Assembly: GCA_900770655.1 (NCBI GenBank)
Contig: CAAGLA010000036.1
Location: forward strand, 1-41,415
From: Bacteroidaceae bacterium
GTDB taxonomy: Bacteria; Bacteroidota; Bacteroidia; Bacteroidales; Bacteroidaceae
DNA: 41,415 nt
Direction of reading: 5' to 3'
Numbering within the stretch: the first letter of the stretch is position 1; each line of letters opens with the position of its first letter. Positions 7,501 through 14,877 of the stretch are shown in pieces. The notes below the pieces were generated by a model. That model ran no database searches, had not been told where the DNA came from, and saw only the letters and a program-made list of their open reading frames with translations. The position numbers and the translations under genes were made by a program.

Positions 7501-9528
7501 GTGCAGGTAGCCGTCGAGATTCATCTTTGCTGCATATATTGGCAGGTAAGCTGCCTCTGCAGGGAATGAGTTGCTGTATATGTTAGGTTCGCTATTGGCG
7601 CAGCTTGTGTAGAATGTTGTTATCATTCCGTTTGCCTTGCGGCTGGCAAGCTGAGAAGCGGTGAAGAGATGCTCCTGACCAAGCTGAACACAGAAATCCT
7701 GCAGTTTGTCGCATAGATTAGAATGGTAGTTGCCGGCAAGAGCCATCTTAAAGCCAAGACCATTGGCTATGGCGTATGCATTGAGCATATCGCTTTCGGC
7801 ACGCTCGTCCATAGCTATGTTTGTCTTTTCGAACCAGCCCTTTTCTTCCAAGTGGGCTTTGAAGGATGTCAAGAAGCTTGTCCATAGCTCCTTGTATTCG
7901 GCAGCACCGGTTGTAGTAGTGAGGAACTTGTAGCTGCCTGTAGCCTCGTCGAAGTAACGGAAGCTCATATCCCACGGCACCATACTGAAACAGTTGATTT
8001 GTTTGTCAATGCCATATTCGGCACAGAGTTCAACGTATGTATCGAATACCGAATAATCGTACTCCCAAGTTCCGTCGGCATACCTGATAGTCTCAACCAT
8101 CGGGTCAAAGAGGTCGTGTGTCTGCTCGCCCCACGGCTCATAGAAAAGGATAGCCGAAACAGTGCGCTGGCCGGCACGGCCAAGAGCAGCAAGGTAGGGA
8201 CGGAGCGCTGCCAAGTGCTCGTCACTCCAACGCTCAACTTGGTAGTAACGGCTTACCGAATAGGGTTGCTGCCATAAGTCGAGATGGAATTTCTGGTCGG
8301 CAACTTCGGGCAGAGAATGGCTGTTTACAACCACATTAAGAAGAAGGCTCTTCACTACGCTGCCTTCCTCGTCTACCACTTCGAGTTCTGTTGTATATTC
8401 ACCGGCATCTATGTTGCGCGGAACCTCTATTGTACACCAAACCGGGCGTGTCTCCATTGCCGGCACTGCGTGTGGTTTGTCTTGGTCAATAACATCGGCA
8501 ACCAACCACTGCGGCAAGGTCATCGGATGGTTTCCGCAAGCTACATAGCCGTCGGTTATCACATAGTTTACAAAACGCGCCTCGCCGCCGTTAATGCCTG
8601 TTGCTGTACCGTTCTTCTTCCATTCAGTCATTCTAACAGACAAAGTTCCTTCATCGCTGTTGCTGTAGAGAAGAGCCTGTATGTTGGCACGTTCGCCCTT
8701 CCAAGCGTGTAGCGTAGCTGTGCTTTGCTGTTCAAGATCGGGAACTTCGTGCAACTGGTAGTGAGCGTCGCGCGATGCCCAAGTGGCATTAAGCCCCGCC
8801 GAAACAAGCGCCCAAGCAGCAGCGTCGGGCGATGTGCCCACACGTGGTTCGGCGTAGTCGTCTATGGGATAGTTCACTTCTACCTCGCCTGCATCTCCGC
8901 TCACTTTAAGCGTAACATCTATTATTGAGCCGCCGTCGCTGATGAAGTTGGCGTATGAGCCACTTGGGTCTATACTGTTCCACTGCACTGCATAACGCAT
9001 ACGGAATTCTGCGCCCTCTTCTATATCTGTGGGCACATTGAAAGAACCCGGAGCGAGCACATCACCGGTTGCCTGATATATACCGGCACTGTTCCATCCT
9101 GTTTCGCCATTTCCGTTCTTGCTATAGAGCGACCAGCACATAAGTTCATTTCCCTCGCCTTTTGTGTAGGGACCTTCACCCAAAAGGTTTACATCGAACT
9201 GTTTGTTGTTGTTCCAGTCGACATATACATCGCCGTGCATCCAGTTGCCGTTTATAGTAATTAGCGGGGTTACGGTTTCGCCACGCTTTACCTCGAAGAC
9301 ATTTGCGGTCTTGTCGAAATATGCGGCACAGCGCGGTGCCGATGCAATATTGTTCACTAGTTGTTGAGGACTGTGAGTACCCACAATGCCTACCGCTACC
9401 GGATAGTGCGTAGAATGATTAACATTCTCACCCGCACCGTGAGCTACATAATAGTCCGTTTGGGCATAGGCTGCAGTGCCAATGAACATTGCGCCCAACG
9501 CCGAAAGGATAATGGTTTTTAGTTTCAT
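4522..9528 (-). CDS. Secreted GH123-like / GH33 sialidase fusion enzyme
   Basis: A 1668-residue exported multidomain enzyme. The ATG at 9528 is preferred over one ten codons upstream because it begins a signal peptide (MKLKTIILSALGAMFIGTAAYA). Order: beta-sandwich-like N-domain (about 35-215, with DVYVDWNNNKQFDV); GH123-like region (about 230-735) with its own beta-domain and a catalytic barrel carrying the adjacent acids D574-E575 (NIAMDERAESD); a beta-rich module (about 787-925); GH33 sialidase (about 1003-1410) with YRIP at 1019-1022, Asp boxes SDDNGETW, SKDNGNTW and SDDFGRTW, and the IYEE segment with likely nucleophile Y1364; an accessory module (about 1463-1622) shared with the 713-residue protein; and a C-terminal tail (VYDLQGRK...GIYVINGRKVLVK). 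GH33 releases sialic acid and GH123 releases beta-GalNAc. The GH33 call is firm, GH123 less so. Confidence 0.9.
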   Translation of the reverse strand: MKLKTIILSALGAMFIGTAAYAQTDYYVAHGAGENVNHSTHYPVAVGIVGTHSPQQLVNNIASAPRCAAYFDKTANVFEVKRGETVTPLITINGNWMHGDVYVDWNNNKQFDVNLLGEGPYTKGEGNELMCWSLYSKNGNGETGWNSAGIYQATGDVLAPGSFNVPTDIEEGAEFRMRYAVQWNSIDPSGSYANFISDGGSIIDVTLKVSGDAGEVEVNYPIDDYAEPRVGTSPDAAAWALVSAGLNATWASRDAHYQLHEVPDLEQQSTATLHAWKGERANIQALLYSNSDEGTLSVRMTEWKKNGTATGINGGEARFVNYVITDGYVACGNHPMTLPQWLVADVIDQDKPHAVPAMETRPVWCTIEVPRNIDAGEYTTELEVVDEEGSVVKSLLLNVVVNSHSLPEVADQKFHLDLWQQPYSVSRYYQVERWSDEHLAALRPYLAALGRAGQRTVSAILFYEPWGEQTHDLFDPMVETIRYADGTWEYDYSVFDTYVELCAEYGIDKQINCFSMVPWDMSFRYFDEATGSYKFLTTTTGAAEYKELWTSFLTSFKAHLEEKGWFEKTNIAMDERAESDMLNAYAIANGLGFKMALAGNYHSNLCDKLQDFCVQLGQEHLFTASQLASRKANGMITTFYTSCANSEPNIYSNSFPAEAAYLPIYAAKMNLDGYLHWSWINWDEHPLTDTRFRKFGAGDTYCYYPGNRSSVRFERLIEGIHQFEKIHILREEYKNDTEKLAVLNALLGRFTGSVAGEECAAIVNDLEDFLNGKEVEVPVAKDVTTGYYHLVGKATARAEHLYNNAFLNGNSLRFTLQSNTMVNTNNGIWYIEVKDNGKLGIKNGDGNPVVAGASWGGSVVGSYTELTVGSTNDVGEFRYYYFTEALNCTNGSANFKVGGVDFLTTWAQGGAGADDNQWRFEPVDIEGMNVYDVVIEDNADVYVTYNATAEKAFNGGFFITPSTITGDMLSAGMVGNTLNSATVTVEGNTIKVTDIEAAAVPVKQDLFNTSKGDGTVPPYRIPGITTARNGRLIATAARLVCGTDPGFGQVDVVCRTSDDNGETWSDMIDVAVGTGITSATENYFDTAFGDPAVVADRTSDEVLIIAVAGCTHYGSQYTTRQNPNLIATIHSKDNGNTWETPVNVTEQVYSLFDEGNPIQAAFVGGGKIFQSRIVKTGDYYRIYAAMCARPNGNRVIYSDDFGRTWKALGGAAALPVPGGDEPKCEELPDGRVIVSSRVGGGRIYNIYTYSNTATGEGSWSNSVKSTFAGSGLTPGGNSTNGEILVVPVQRNSDKKEMYLALQSLPTGGGRTNVGIFYKELTDYSDISSVDGFATDWNGFYQVSNTASAYSSMDLQADGRVGFIYEETLTFFKKVPNPVSTSFPTGAGEHNYDGFDNIYVAYEIEQITGGAYSLKRDVDRGAFIKGYFTELVADIDLSAEQKSEVMAAIEALGDDPAPVEVDHIYSMLVPADKWDGKTLTFTNVQQGGKEYVIYVDESNTLSISTSAAEELGTSAQFTCKKEASGKYSFFNNAAGCYMIWRAAGNYGYNNNAGTLNVYNATYCDWSINSGSASVEDTYYLVAKRANGTTDGSLVIMAATGTFDSFSNAIGYASNYSNLFRIEVVDTETGIGEVQGENGKVQGVYDLQGRKIDNPTNGIYVINGRKVLVK

Positions 9529-9700
9529 AATTATATATAAATTTAGATTAATTGCCATTTTATACGATAATATTTTGTAAATATATAACTATTAATGCTT
9601 ATAACAATAGAAAAAGCGGAAAATTTAGGAGAACCGAATGGTTGGTGGGGCACGTGACAATTAAATGAGAAAGGAAAATGTGAAAGGAGAAAGCGAAGCT
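9529..9700. other. Upstream region of the fusion glycosidase
   Basis: AT-rich leader or promoter DNA. I did not find a TAnnTTTG box for the minus strand here, so the glycosidase promoter is unassigned. Confidence 0.35.
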
Positions 9701-9782
9701 TCGACAGCCTTTGCAGCGACAGGTCGCGCGTAGTGCAGCTGCAAGTTGCACCGCGCGGGTTGCGAACAGCAAAGGTTGTCAA
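9701..9782. repeat. 82-bp palindromic intergenic repeat, copy C
   Basis: Same length and orientation as copy A at 3946-4027. The outer stem pairs 9703-9714 (GACAGCCTTTGC) with 9769-9780 (GCAAAGGTTGTC) with one G-U. The middle CGCG/CGCG stem is conserved, and the apical stem is GTGCA/TGCAC where copy A has GAATG/CATTC. It lies directly beyond the terminator of the 57-residue peptide gene. Confidence 0.75.
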
Positions 9783-9816
9783 AGAAAAAGGAGCAGGCAC
9801 ATAAAGCACCTGCTCC
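9781..9816 (-). terminator. Intrinsic terminator of the 57-residue peptide gene
   Basis: On the minus strand an 8-bp GGAGCAGG/CCTGCTCC stem (9809-9816 with 9790-9797) is followed by TTTTTCTTT (9789-9781). It sits 37 nt after the peptide stop codon. Confidence 0.8.
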
Positions 9817-9853
9817 CGAAACTTAAAGTTTATTAAACAAATGAAAATTGTTT

Positions 9854-10027
9854 TTACTGCCAAAGATTACCCCACTCACCGCGGCTTTCACCACCGAGCT
9901 GGTTGCCAGGTGCTGAGGTATCTACTGTCTGGCCACTATCACCCATCTTCAATGAGCCTGCAAGCATCTGCTGCTCTGCTTCAACGTTTACCTCTGTCAT
10001 AAGAGGTGAAATATAAGTCTTCTTCAT
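9854..10027 (-). CDS. 57-residue small peptide of the MKKxYxxP...MLAGS type
   Basis: An ATG at 10027 opens a 57-residue frame beginning MKKTYISPLM, with EAEQQMLAGSLKMGD in the middle and ending GEWGNLWQ. There is no signal peptide or membrane helix. Short Bacteroidales proteins starting MKKxYxxP with a central leucine-alanine-glycine-serine motif are, from memory, common and uncharacterised. The frame has its own terminator at 9781-9816 and sits between two secreted-protein genes on the same strand. The E..QQMLAGS segment resembles a double-glycine-type leader end, which would make residues 26-57 a released peptide, but no C39 peptidase or exporter is nearby. The coding call rests on the N-terminus, terminator and context; function is unknown. 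Confidence 0.72.
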   Translation of the reverse strand: MKKTYISPLMTEVNVEAEQQMLAGSLKMGDSGQTVDTSAPGNQLGGESRGEWGNLWQ

Positions 10028-10280
10028 ATTATTGTATAATTATTTTCCTGTTATGTTTTTTTGACAGAAGAACAGAAGGACAAAAGATTGCAAAATGCTG
10101 GTTCTCGTAAAACCGGACAACGGTGCCGTTGCAATGCACGTTGTGCATTTTTATAAAACAGATTTAATGAAGCTGCACACAAACTGCTTGCGTGCAGTTC
10201 ACTAAATTTGTTTTATTATAGGTTTCGCGCCATAGGGCTTATGTTCTTATGTTCTTATGTCTAAATTCTTTTTACACGTA
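10028..10280. other. Structured gap between two minus-strand genes
   Basis: Three small hairpins lie in a row: CAACGG/CCGTTG (10118-10131), AATGCAC/GTGCATT (10133-10149, followed by T's on the plus strand) and an imperfect CTGCACAC/GCGTGCAG stem near 10174-10196. A short direct repeat (TTATGTTC) occurs near 10240-10258. None is a clean minus-strand terminator. Confidence 0.45.
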
Positions 10281-12422
10281 TTAGCGAACGAGCTTCTTTA
10301 CACCGTTTACAATGTAGATACCGGGAGCAGTAATCTCCTCAACCTTGCGGCCTGTGAGGTCGTAGATAGTTTTCACATTTCCGTTTTCACCTTTCACCTC
10401 ATCAATGCCTGTTGTGCCCTCGCCGAAACGGAAGCTGTAAGATGCTACGTTTGCAGAACCCTCTGCAACATACATGTATGCTTTGTGGCTGTTATTCTGG
10501 AAACGGCTGTTGTTGAACGCATCCTTGTAGAAACCAACAACTCCGTCAACCTGTGCAAGTGCATAGTATGTACCGGCCTCGGTGTAATATGTTGTGGCAA
10601 CACTACCACGGAGAGCGTTTGTACCATTAAATGCATCGGCTGTTGTGATTGTGAAGTTGTATGTATCAGCATCACCTACGAGAACAACAGCTGTGTTTGC
10701 AGGAACAACCTCAAGAGCCTCGCTCAATGTAGCCCACTCGCCATTGATTGTAACTGTGTGAGCAGTAACGCCTGCAGGAACTGTAACTGCTACCGGAGCA
10801 TAGAATGTTGCATAGCCGGCTGCAGAAATTGTTACAGGGAGAGACATAACATTCTCCAATATCATATCGTGGTTAGAGTGACCTCCTTCTGAACCACAGT
10901 GGTCGCCAAAATAGTTGCTACCTGAAGTGTTGAAGTGCAAGTAGCTTGTACAAGCTACAGTGTATTTGCCATTGCCACGTGGTGAAGCTGCAATAGTTAC
11001 ATTACCACCTTCAACACCAACACCCTGAAGACCGCGTGTATTACCATCCTCCTTGATATACTTTCCGGCTGTGTAAGAAAGTAGTTTGCCGTCTCCATAG
11101 TACCATACAGACTCAGCACCTGTAGCTGTTGTAAACGCACAACCCTTTACACTTGACGCAACACCCTGCAGATAGTACTCTGTACCGCTGTTGTCATAAG
11201 CAATGCGATAGTATCCATCTGGAACAATGCAACGTTCTACCTGGAATGTAGAACCTACATCAGCTCCGCCAGTCCAATAAGCAAGTTTACTGTCGCGGTT
11301 ATTCATACGGTTGTTGGCAAAACCTTTCTGTGCAAGGAAGAAGCCGTTTGTGCCGTGAGAGCTTGCTGTGGCAATCCACAATTCGTTGTTTCCATCGGCA
11401 ACTGGAAGCGCTGTCATTACCGGATATGTACCGCCACCATTTGTTCCTGCCATAGTTGTCGATGAAGAGAGCACCATGTCTGCACCGGCAGCGTAGTTGT
11501 AGATTCTGTAACCGTCAAATGGGTTTCCGACAAAAGCCCACGCATATTTAGCCTCGGCTGCAGGCTTTGTAGCTACTGTCAAAGGTATATTGGCTTGACC
11601 GGCCTCATGATAAAGGTAATCCACCTCGCCGGGCTTAATAGTCATATAATACCAATGTGTGATATTTTCATAGCTGTCTGCTGCAATAAATGGCAGATTT
11701 TCTTCCAACTCGATTGTAAAAGTCTGATCCTCGTAGCTTGCCTCTACTGTACCTTCGGGCTTGGTAGCAGTAATTCCATAAGGAAATTCTACCATAACAG
11801 CAGGAAATACTTCTCCAACTGTCGCGCTTGCAATATGAGTGTATTCCTCTTTAACAACACCGTTGTATGTAAACTCGTATGTAATATCTATTGTCTGTCC
11901 AACAGTAGCTTCCTCTATCTTGAACACATTGCTAAATGTATCGCTCCAACCTTCAGAATCGCTATATGCATCAAATACACCGGTTTTCATAATAATAAGT
12001 GTACCCATTGCATTCCTATCGCCTCTCTTAGTTACAATATAATAGCCACCGGAGTAGTTCGTTGAAGCGTTCAAAGTCCAGTCGCAATAGGTTGCATTGT
12101 ACGAAGCCATTGTGCCATCGCCGCCATCATAACCGCCAGTGCCACCGTTTCTCCAAATCATGTAAACACCGGCTCTCTCATTAAAGAATGTGTATTTGCC
12201 GTTATCAAGCAACTCGCATTTGAACAATGCATACTCGCCAAGCGCGTCTGCAGATTCATTGGAGATAGTCAAAGCTCCACTATTATTTACATAGAGCGAA
12301 AACTCGGTAGTGCCATCTTTTTGCACATTGGTAAATGTTACATATTTACCATCAAGTTCCGCCTGCGCCATTGCACCGATTGCAAAGAACAACGATGCGA
12401 TTAATAGAGTAAATTTTCTCAT
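10281..12422 (-). CDS. Secreted multidomain protein sharing a module with the sialidase fusion
   Basis: A 713-residue exported protein of unknown function. Signal peptide 1-20 (MRKFTLLIASLFFAIGAMAQ). Residues about 22-171 match the module near the C-terminus of the GH123/GH33 enzyme (1463-1622), sharing F/LTFTNVQ, YMIWR and YNATYCDW. Two beta-rich segments (about 285-400 and 401-525), with WAFVGNPFDGYRIYN and DGYYRIAYDNSGTEYYLQG, recall beta-trefoil sugar-binding repeats. A further domain (about 527-670, AAGYATFYAPVAV...PANTAVVL) is of a kind common in secreted Bacteroidales proteins. The C-terminal tail (TIYDLTGRK...GIYIVNGVKK) parallels the enzyme's. I see no catalytic motif, so a binding or scaffolding role on host glycans is inferred. 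A -7 box lies at 12473-12480. Confidence 0.85.
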   Translation of the reverse strand: MRKFTLLIASLFFAIGAMAQAELDGKYVTFTNVQKDGTTEFSLYVNNSGALTISNESADALGEYALFKCELLDNGKYTFFNERAGVYMIWRNGGTGGYDGGDGTMASYNATYCDWTLNASTNYSGGYYIVTKRGDRNAMGTLIIMKTGVFDAYSDSEGWSDTFSNVFKIEEATVGQTIDITYEFTYNGVVKEEYTHIASATVGEVFPAVMVEFPYGITATKPEGTVEASYEDQTFTIELEENLPFIAADSYENITHWYYMTIKPGEVDYLYHEAGQANIPLTVATKPAAEAKYAWAFVGNPFDGYRIYNYAAGADMVLSSSTTMAGTNGGGTYPVMTALPVADGNNELWIATASSHGTNGFFLAQKGFANNRMNNRDSKLAYWTGGADVGSTFQVERCIVPDGYYRIAYDNSGTEYYLQGVASSVKGCAFTTATGAESVWYYGDGKLLSYTAGKYIKEDGNTRGLQGVGVEGGNVTIAASPRGNGKYTVACTSYLHFNTSGSNYFGDHCGSEGGHSNHDMILENVMSLPVTISAAGYATFYAPVAVTVPAGVTAHTVTINGEWATLSEALEVVPANTAVVLVGDADTYNFTITTADAFNGTNALRGSVATTYYTEAGTYYALAQVDGVVGFYKDAFNNSRFQNNSHKAYMYVAEGSANVASYSFRFGEGTTGIDEVKGENGNVKTIYDLTGRKVEEITAPGIYIVNGVKKLVR

Positions 12423-12472
12423 AAAATAAAAGTTAACTTATTAATATTCCACCTAATTACTTTAAATTTCGG

Positions 12473-12480
12473 CAAAATTA
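12473..12480 (-). promoter_or_regulatory. -7 box with adjacent poly-G tract
   Basis: On the minus strand TAATTTTG fits TAnnTTTG and lies 50 nt before the start of the 713-residue protein gene. An eight-base C run on the plus strand (12500-12507, G8 on the sense strand) begins 19 nt further upstream, where a -33 element would normally sit. Confidence 0.5.
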
Positions 12481-12558
12481 ATAATAAGTCAACTTTTTAC
12501 CCCCCCCTTAATTGTTAAATATTGTTAACAATTAAATTTGTATATAAAATCACTTATT

Positions 12559-13221
12559 TCATAACATTTTATAGAATTCAACAGCTACGGCAGAATAGTT
12601 GAATTCGTTTGTAGAACGCGGAAATTGTTTCACGCTCTGGCGCTGGCGCACACGCGCCTTGCTCAAATAGAAGCCGGCATTGTACATTGTAGCCCAGTAG
12701 CGCAGGCACTCCTCGCTACCGGCAAGCCCCCACCCCGCAGTGCGCGCTTTTACAATTTCCAAAAAAATTGCAAGGTAACGTACCTGCCATTCTGTCTGGC
12801 ACAAACGGTTCAGGCGCTCGCGGCGTTTGTCCGTGGCACTCCCTTCGCGGGAGTATGAAAGGGCGGCACCATACTTCGCGCGTAGTGCCGAAGAGCGGAA
12901 GACCTCGTTTTCGAGACTTTCCACGAAACTGGGCTTCATCTGGAAATAGCCTATACTGTAGTCGCACTCACCGCTATCAACATATTTGTGTTTCATTGCC
13001 TCTGTTTCCACAAAGTCCATAAACACGTCGTAACAGCTCACTTCCGGAGCAACTATGGCAAAGGCTATCTTCTTTTCTTCGGACGATGCGCCCTGAAAGT
13101 GCCTGTCGAAAAGGCTCTTGTTCTCGCGGTAGAACTCCATTGCATCTTGGGCGTTGCCGGAATATGCAGCAAAGTAACCTTCGGGAAGCAGAAGTGAGAG
13201 GGTTAGAAGCAGTGTAAACAT
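12559..13221 (-). CDS. Lytic-transglycosylase-like (SLT/lysozyme-fold) protein
   Basis: A 220-residue protein with a short hydrophobic N-terminus (MFTLLLTLSLLL) likely to direct export. The SLT-type signature is visible: a candidate catalytic glutamate E60 in VAPEVSCYD, then DYSIGYFQMKPSF (88-99), the G-x-x-Q motif that lines the peptidoglycan site, and MYNAGFYLSKARV near 174-186, like the late substrate-groove motif. It would cleave or bind peptidoglycan in the periplasm. It starts 15 nt after the RluA-type gene and is probably cotranscribed with it. The cleavage activity is inferred, as the family also has non-enzymatic members. Confidence 0.75.
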   Translation of the reverse strand: MFTLLLTLSLLLPEGYFAAYSGNAQDAMEFYRENKSLFDRHFQGASSEEKKIAFAIVAPEVSCYDVFMDFVETEAMKHKYVDSGECDYSIGYFQMKPSFVESLENEVFRSSALRAKYGAALSYSREGSATDKRRERLNRLCQTEWQVRYLAIFLEIVKARTAGWGLAGSEECLRYWATMYNAGFYLSKARVRQRQSVKQFPRSTNEFNYSAVAVEFYKML

Positions 13222-13236
13222 TTCTATTATTTAACT

Positions 13237-14877
13237 TTAAATTTCAAACACCGGTTCCTTTTCAAGGCGTATCGGCTCGTTTGTCACAGGGTGGGTAAAT
13301 TCCAGCATCGCCGCGTGCAGCATAAGCCTTTTGTCTACAGCGCCGTAAAGGGCATCGCCCACAATGGGAACGGCAAGCCCGCCACTGCAGGCTGCGTGAA
13401 CACGCAACTGGTGGGTACGGCCCGTTAAAGGGCGGAATTCAACCAGTGCACACTCCTTGCCGTTGTAGAGAAGGGTTTTCAGCACTTTGAATTCGGTGAA
13501 AGCCTCTTTACCGTGTGCGTAATCGACTTTTTGACGCGGACGGTTGTCGTAATCGGGCGCAAGAGGTATTTCTATTCTACCGCAATGTTTTTCGGGTACT
13601 CCACCCAGCAAGGCTATATATCTCTTAGATACCTTGCGTGCAGCGAACATCGCCTGCAGCGCCTTGCATACAGCCATTGACTTTGCCGCAACAAGCAGCC
13701 CCGACGTTGCCATATCCAAACGGTGGGCAACATAGATATCGTTGCTTTTATATTCTATGCGCAACAGCTCTTGTATTGAAGTTCCGCCTACAAGCCCGGG
13801 AACAGACAGCACCCCGGGCGGCTTATTGACCACAACCATATATTCATCTTCGTACACTACATCAACAGAATCTATTTCACGCCCCTTTTCAAGTGCATTT
13901 TCCTCTACATCTACCCCCTGCAACATAAAGGATAGTATTGGCTCGCATTTACTCTTGCAGGAACCATAGAAACAGCCGTCGTGGCGCACCTCGCCTGCGG
14001 GAGATTCTCCAACCCAGAATTCGGCCATTGCTAAAGGGGTATAACCATTCTTGTAGGCATATTGCAACAGTTTAGGTGCCGCGCACTCGCCTGCACCGGC
14101 CGGGGGAAGGATTCCCGAATGGGCTGCAAAAATTTCGAGCAGGCTTTTCTCTTCTCCTTTGCCGTTAAGCACCTTAAACTGCTCAAAAAGCCAGTGTTGC
14201 AATACTGCCGAGCGCCTTTTGCGCTCCTCTTTCATAGCCACAAGCGCAGAGAGCAACGGTGCAACCTTCTCTTGGGCCGCAGCAATATTTTGCTGCCACC
14301 TCTTTGTCACACGTCTTAGTTCCGCTTTCAAATACTGGCTTTCGCGCACAAGCCGAGACTCTTCGGCGGGCGTAATATTGCCTGCTGCCCGCACGGCATC
14401 GCGTTGCAGTTTTTTCCGGCGCATTTCTTCACGCATAGCAGAGAGTTCCTCTTCCATAGCCCGCTCCAACTCTTTTACAGCAGAAAGAGCCGTAGGATAC
14501 TCCTCTTCACATTCCATCTCTTGTATTCTTTTGTTCAAAGCCGAAATTTCCGCCTCTTCGTGCTTGAAATAGCCTGCGGGGTTCTGCATATCGTAAACTG
14601 GCGGAACAAACCCGGGGTAGCTGTTCTTGCCGAACAACAGCCCGGAAAAAGCCATAAAATAGCCGACATTACCGGCTTTGTCCTTTGCTGCCAGCACACC
14701 CAGCATCTTGCCTTTAGAGAGTTCGGCCTGCAGTGTGGAATTGAGCGACAAAAGCCTACGCACCTCACCCGCTGCAGCAACGCACAGCGGGTGAGGCGAA
14801 TAGTAGAATGGATTATTGAAACGGCTAGGCAGTTCCGGCCCAAGCGCACTGCTGCCGAATGTATGGAACAGTGTCAT
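13237..14877 (-). CDS. RluA-family RNA pseudouridine synthase with long N-terminal extension
   Basis: A 546-residue protein. The C-terminal third (about 336-546) is an RluA-type pseudouridine synthase: VYEDEYMVVVNKPPG, the catalytic motif HRLD with D388, then GRTHQLRVH and LHAAMLEFTHP. The long N-terminus (1-320) starts with an FNNPFYYSPHPL segment, includes a helical coiled-coil stretch rich in E, K and R (about 105-235), and ends in a cysteine-bearing CFYGSCKSKCEPIL motif (302-315). This extended form recurs in Bacteroidetes. It probably modifies uridine in rRNA or tRNA; the target is unknown. Its ATG overlaps the stop of the GH110 gene by 4 nt, so it is translationally coupled to an unrelated glycosidase. 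Confidence 0.9.
   Translation of the reverse strand: MTLFHTFGSSALGPELPSRFNNPFYYSPHPLCVAAAGEVRRLLSLNSTLQAELSKGKMLGVLAAKDKAGNVGYFMAFSGLLFGKNSYPGFVPPVYDMQNPAGYFKHEEAEISALNKRIQEMECEEEYPTALSAVKELERAMEEELSAMREEMRRKKLQRDAVRAAGNITPAEESRLVRESQYLKAELRRVTKRWQQNIAAAQEKVAPLLSALVAMKEERKRRSAVLQHWLFEQFKVLNGKGEEKSLLEIFAAHSGILPPAGAGECAAPKLLQYAYKNGYTPLAMAEFWVGESPAGEVRHDGCFYGSCKSKCEPILSFMLQGVDVEENALEKGREIDSVDVVYEDEYMVVVNKPPGVLSVPGLVGGTSIQELLRIEYKSNDIYVAHRLDMATSGLLVAAKSMAVCKALQAMFAARKVSKRYIALLGGVPEKHCGRIEIPLAPDYDNRPRQKVDYAHGKEAFTEFKVLKTLLYNGKECALVEFRPLTGRTHQLRVHAACSGGLAVPIVGDALYGAVDKRLMLHAAMLEFTHPVTNEPIRLEKEPVFEI

Noticed and set aside
10240..10260. Short TTATGTTC direct repeat
   Set aside because: Only about two and a half units in AT-rich intergenic DNA; too short to support a tandem-repeat call.
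10257..10892. Plus-strand cysteine-rich frame near the 713-residue protein
   Set aside because: Antisense to the C-terminal part of a real secreted protein; no recognisable domain.
4522..12422. C-terminal tails as proof of a type IX secretion system
   Set aside because: The YDLxGRK...GIYxxNGxK tail resembles T9SS signals, but such tails are widespread in Bacteroidales and no T9SS gene lies in the window, so secretion route is left open.
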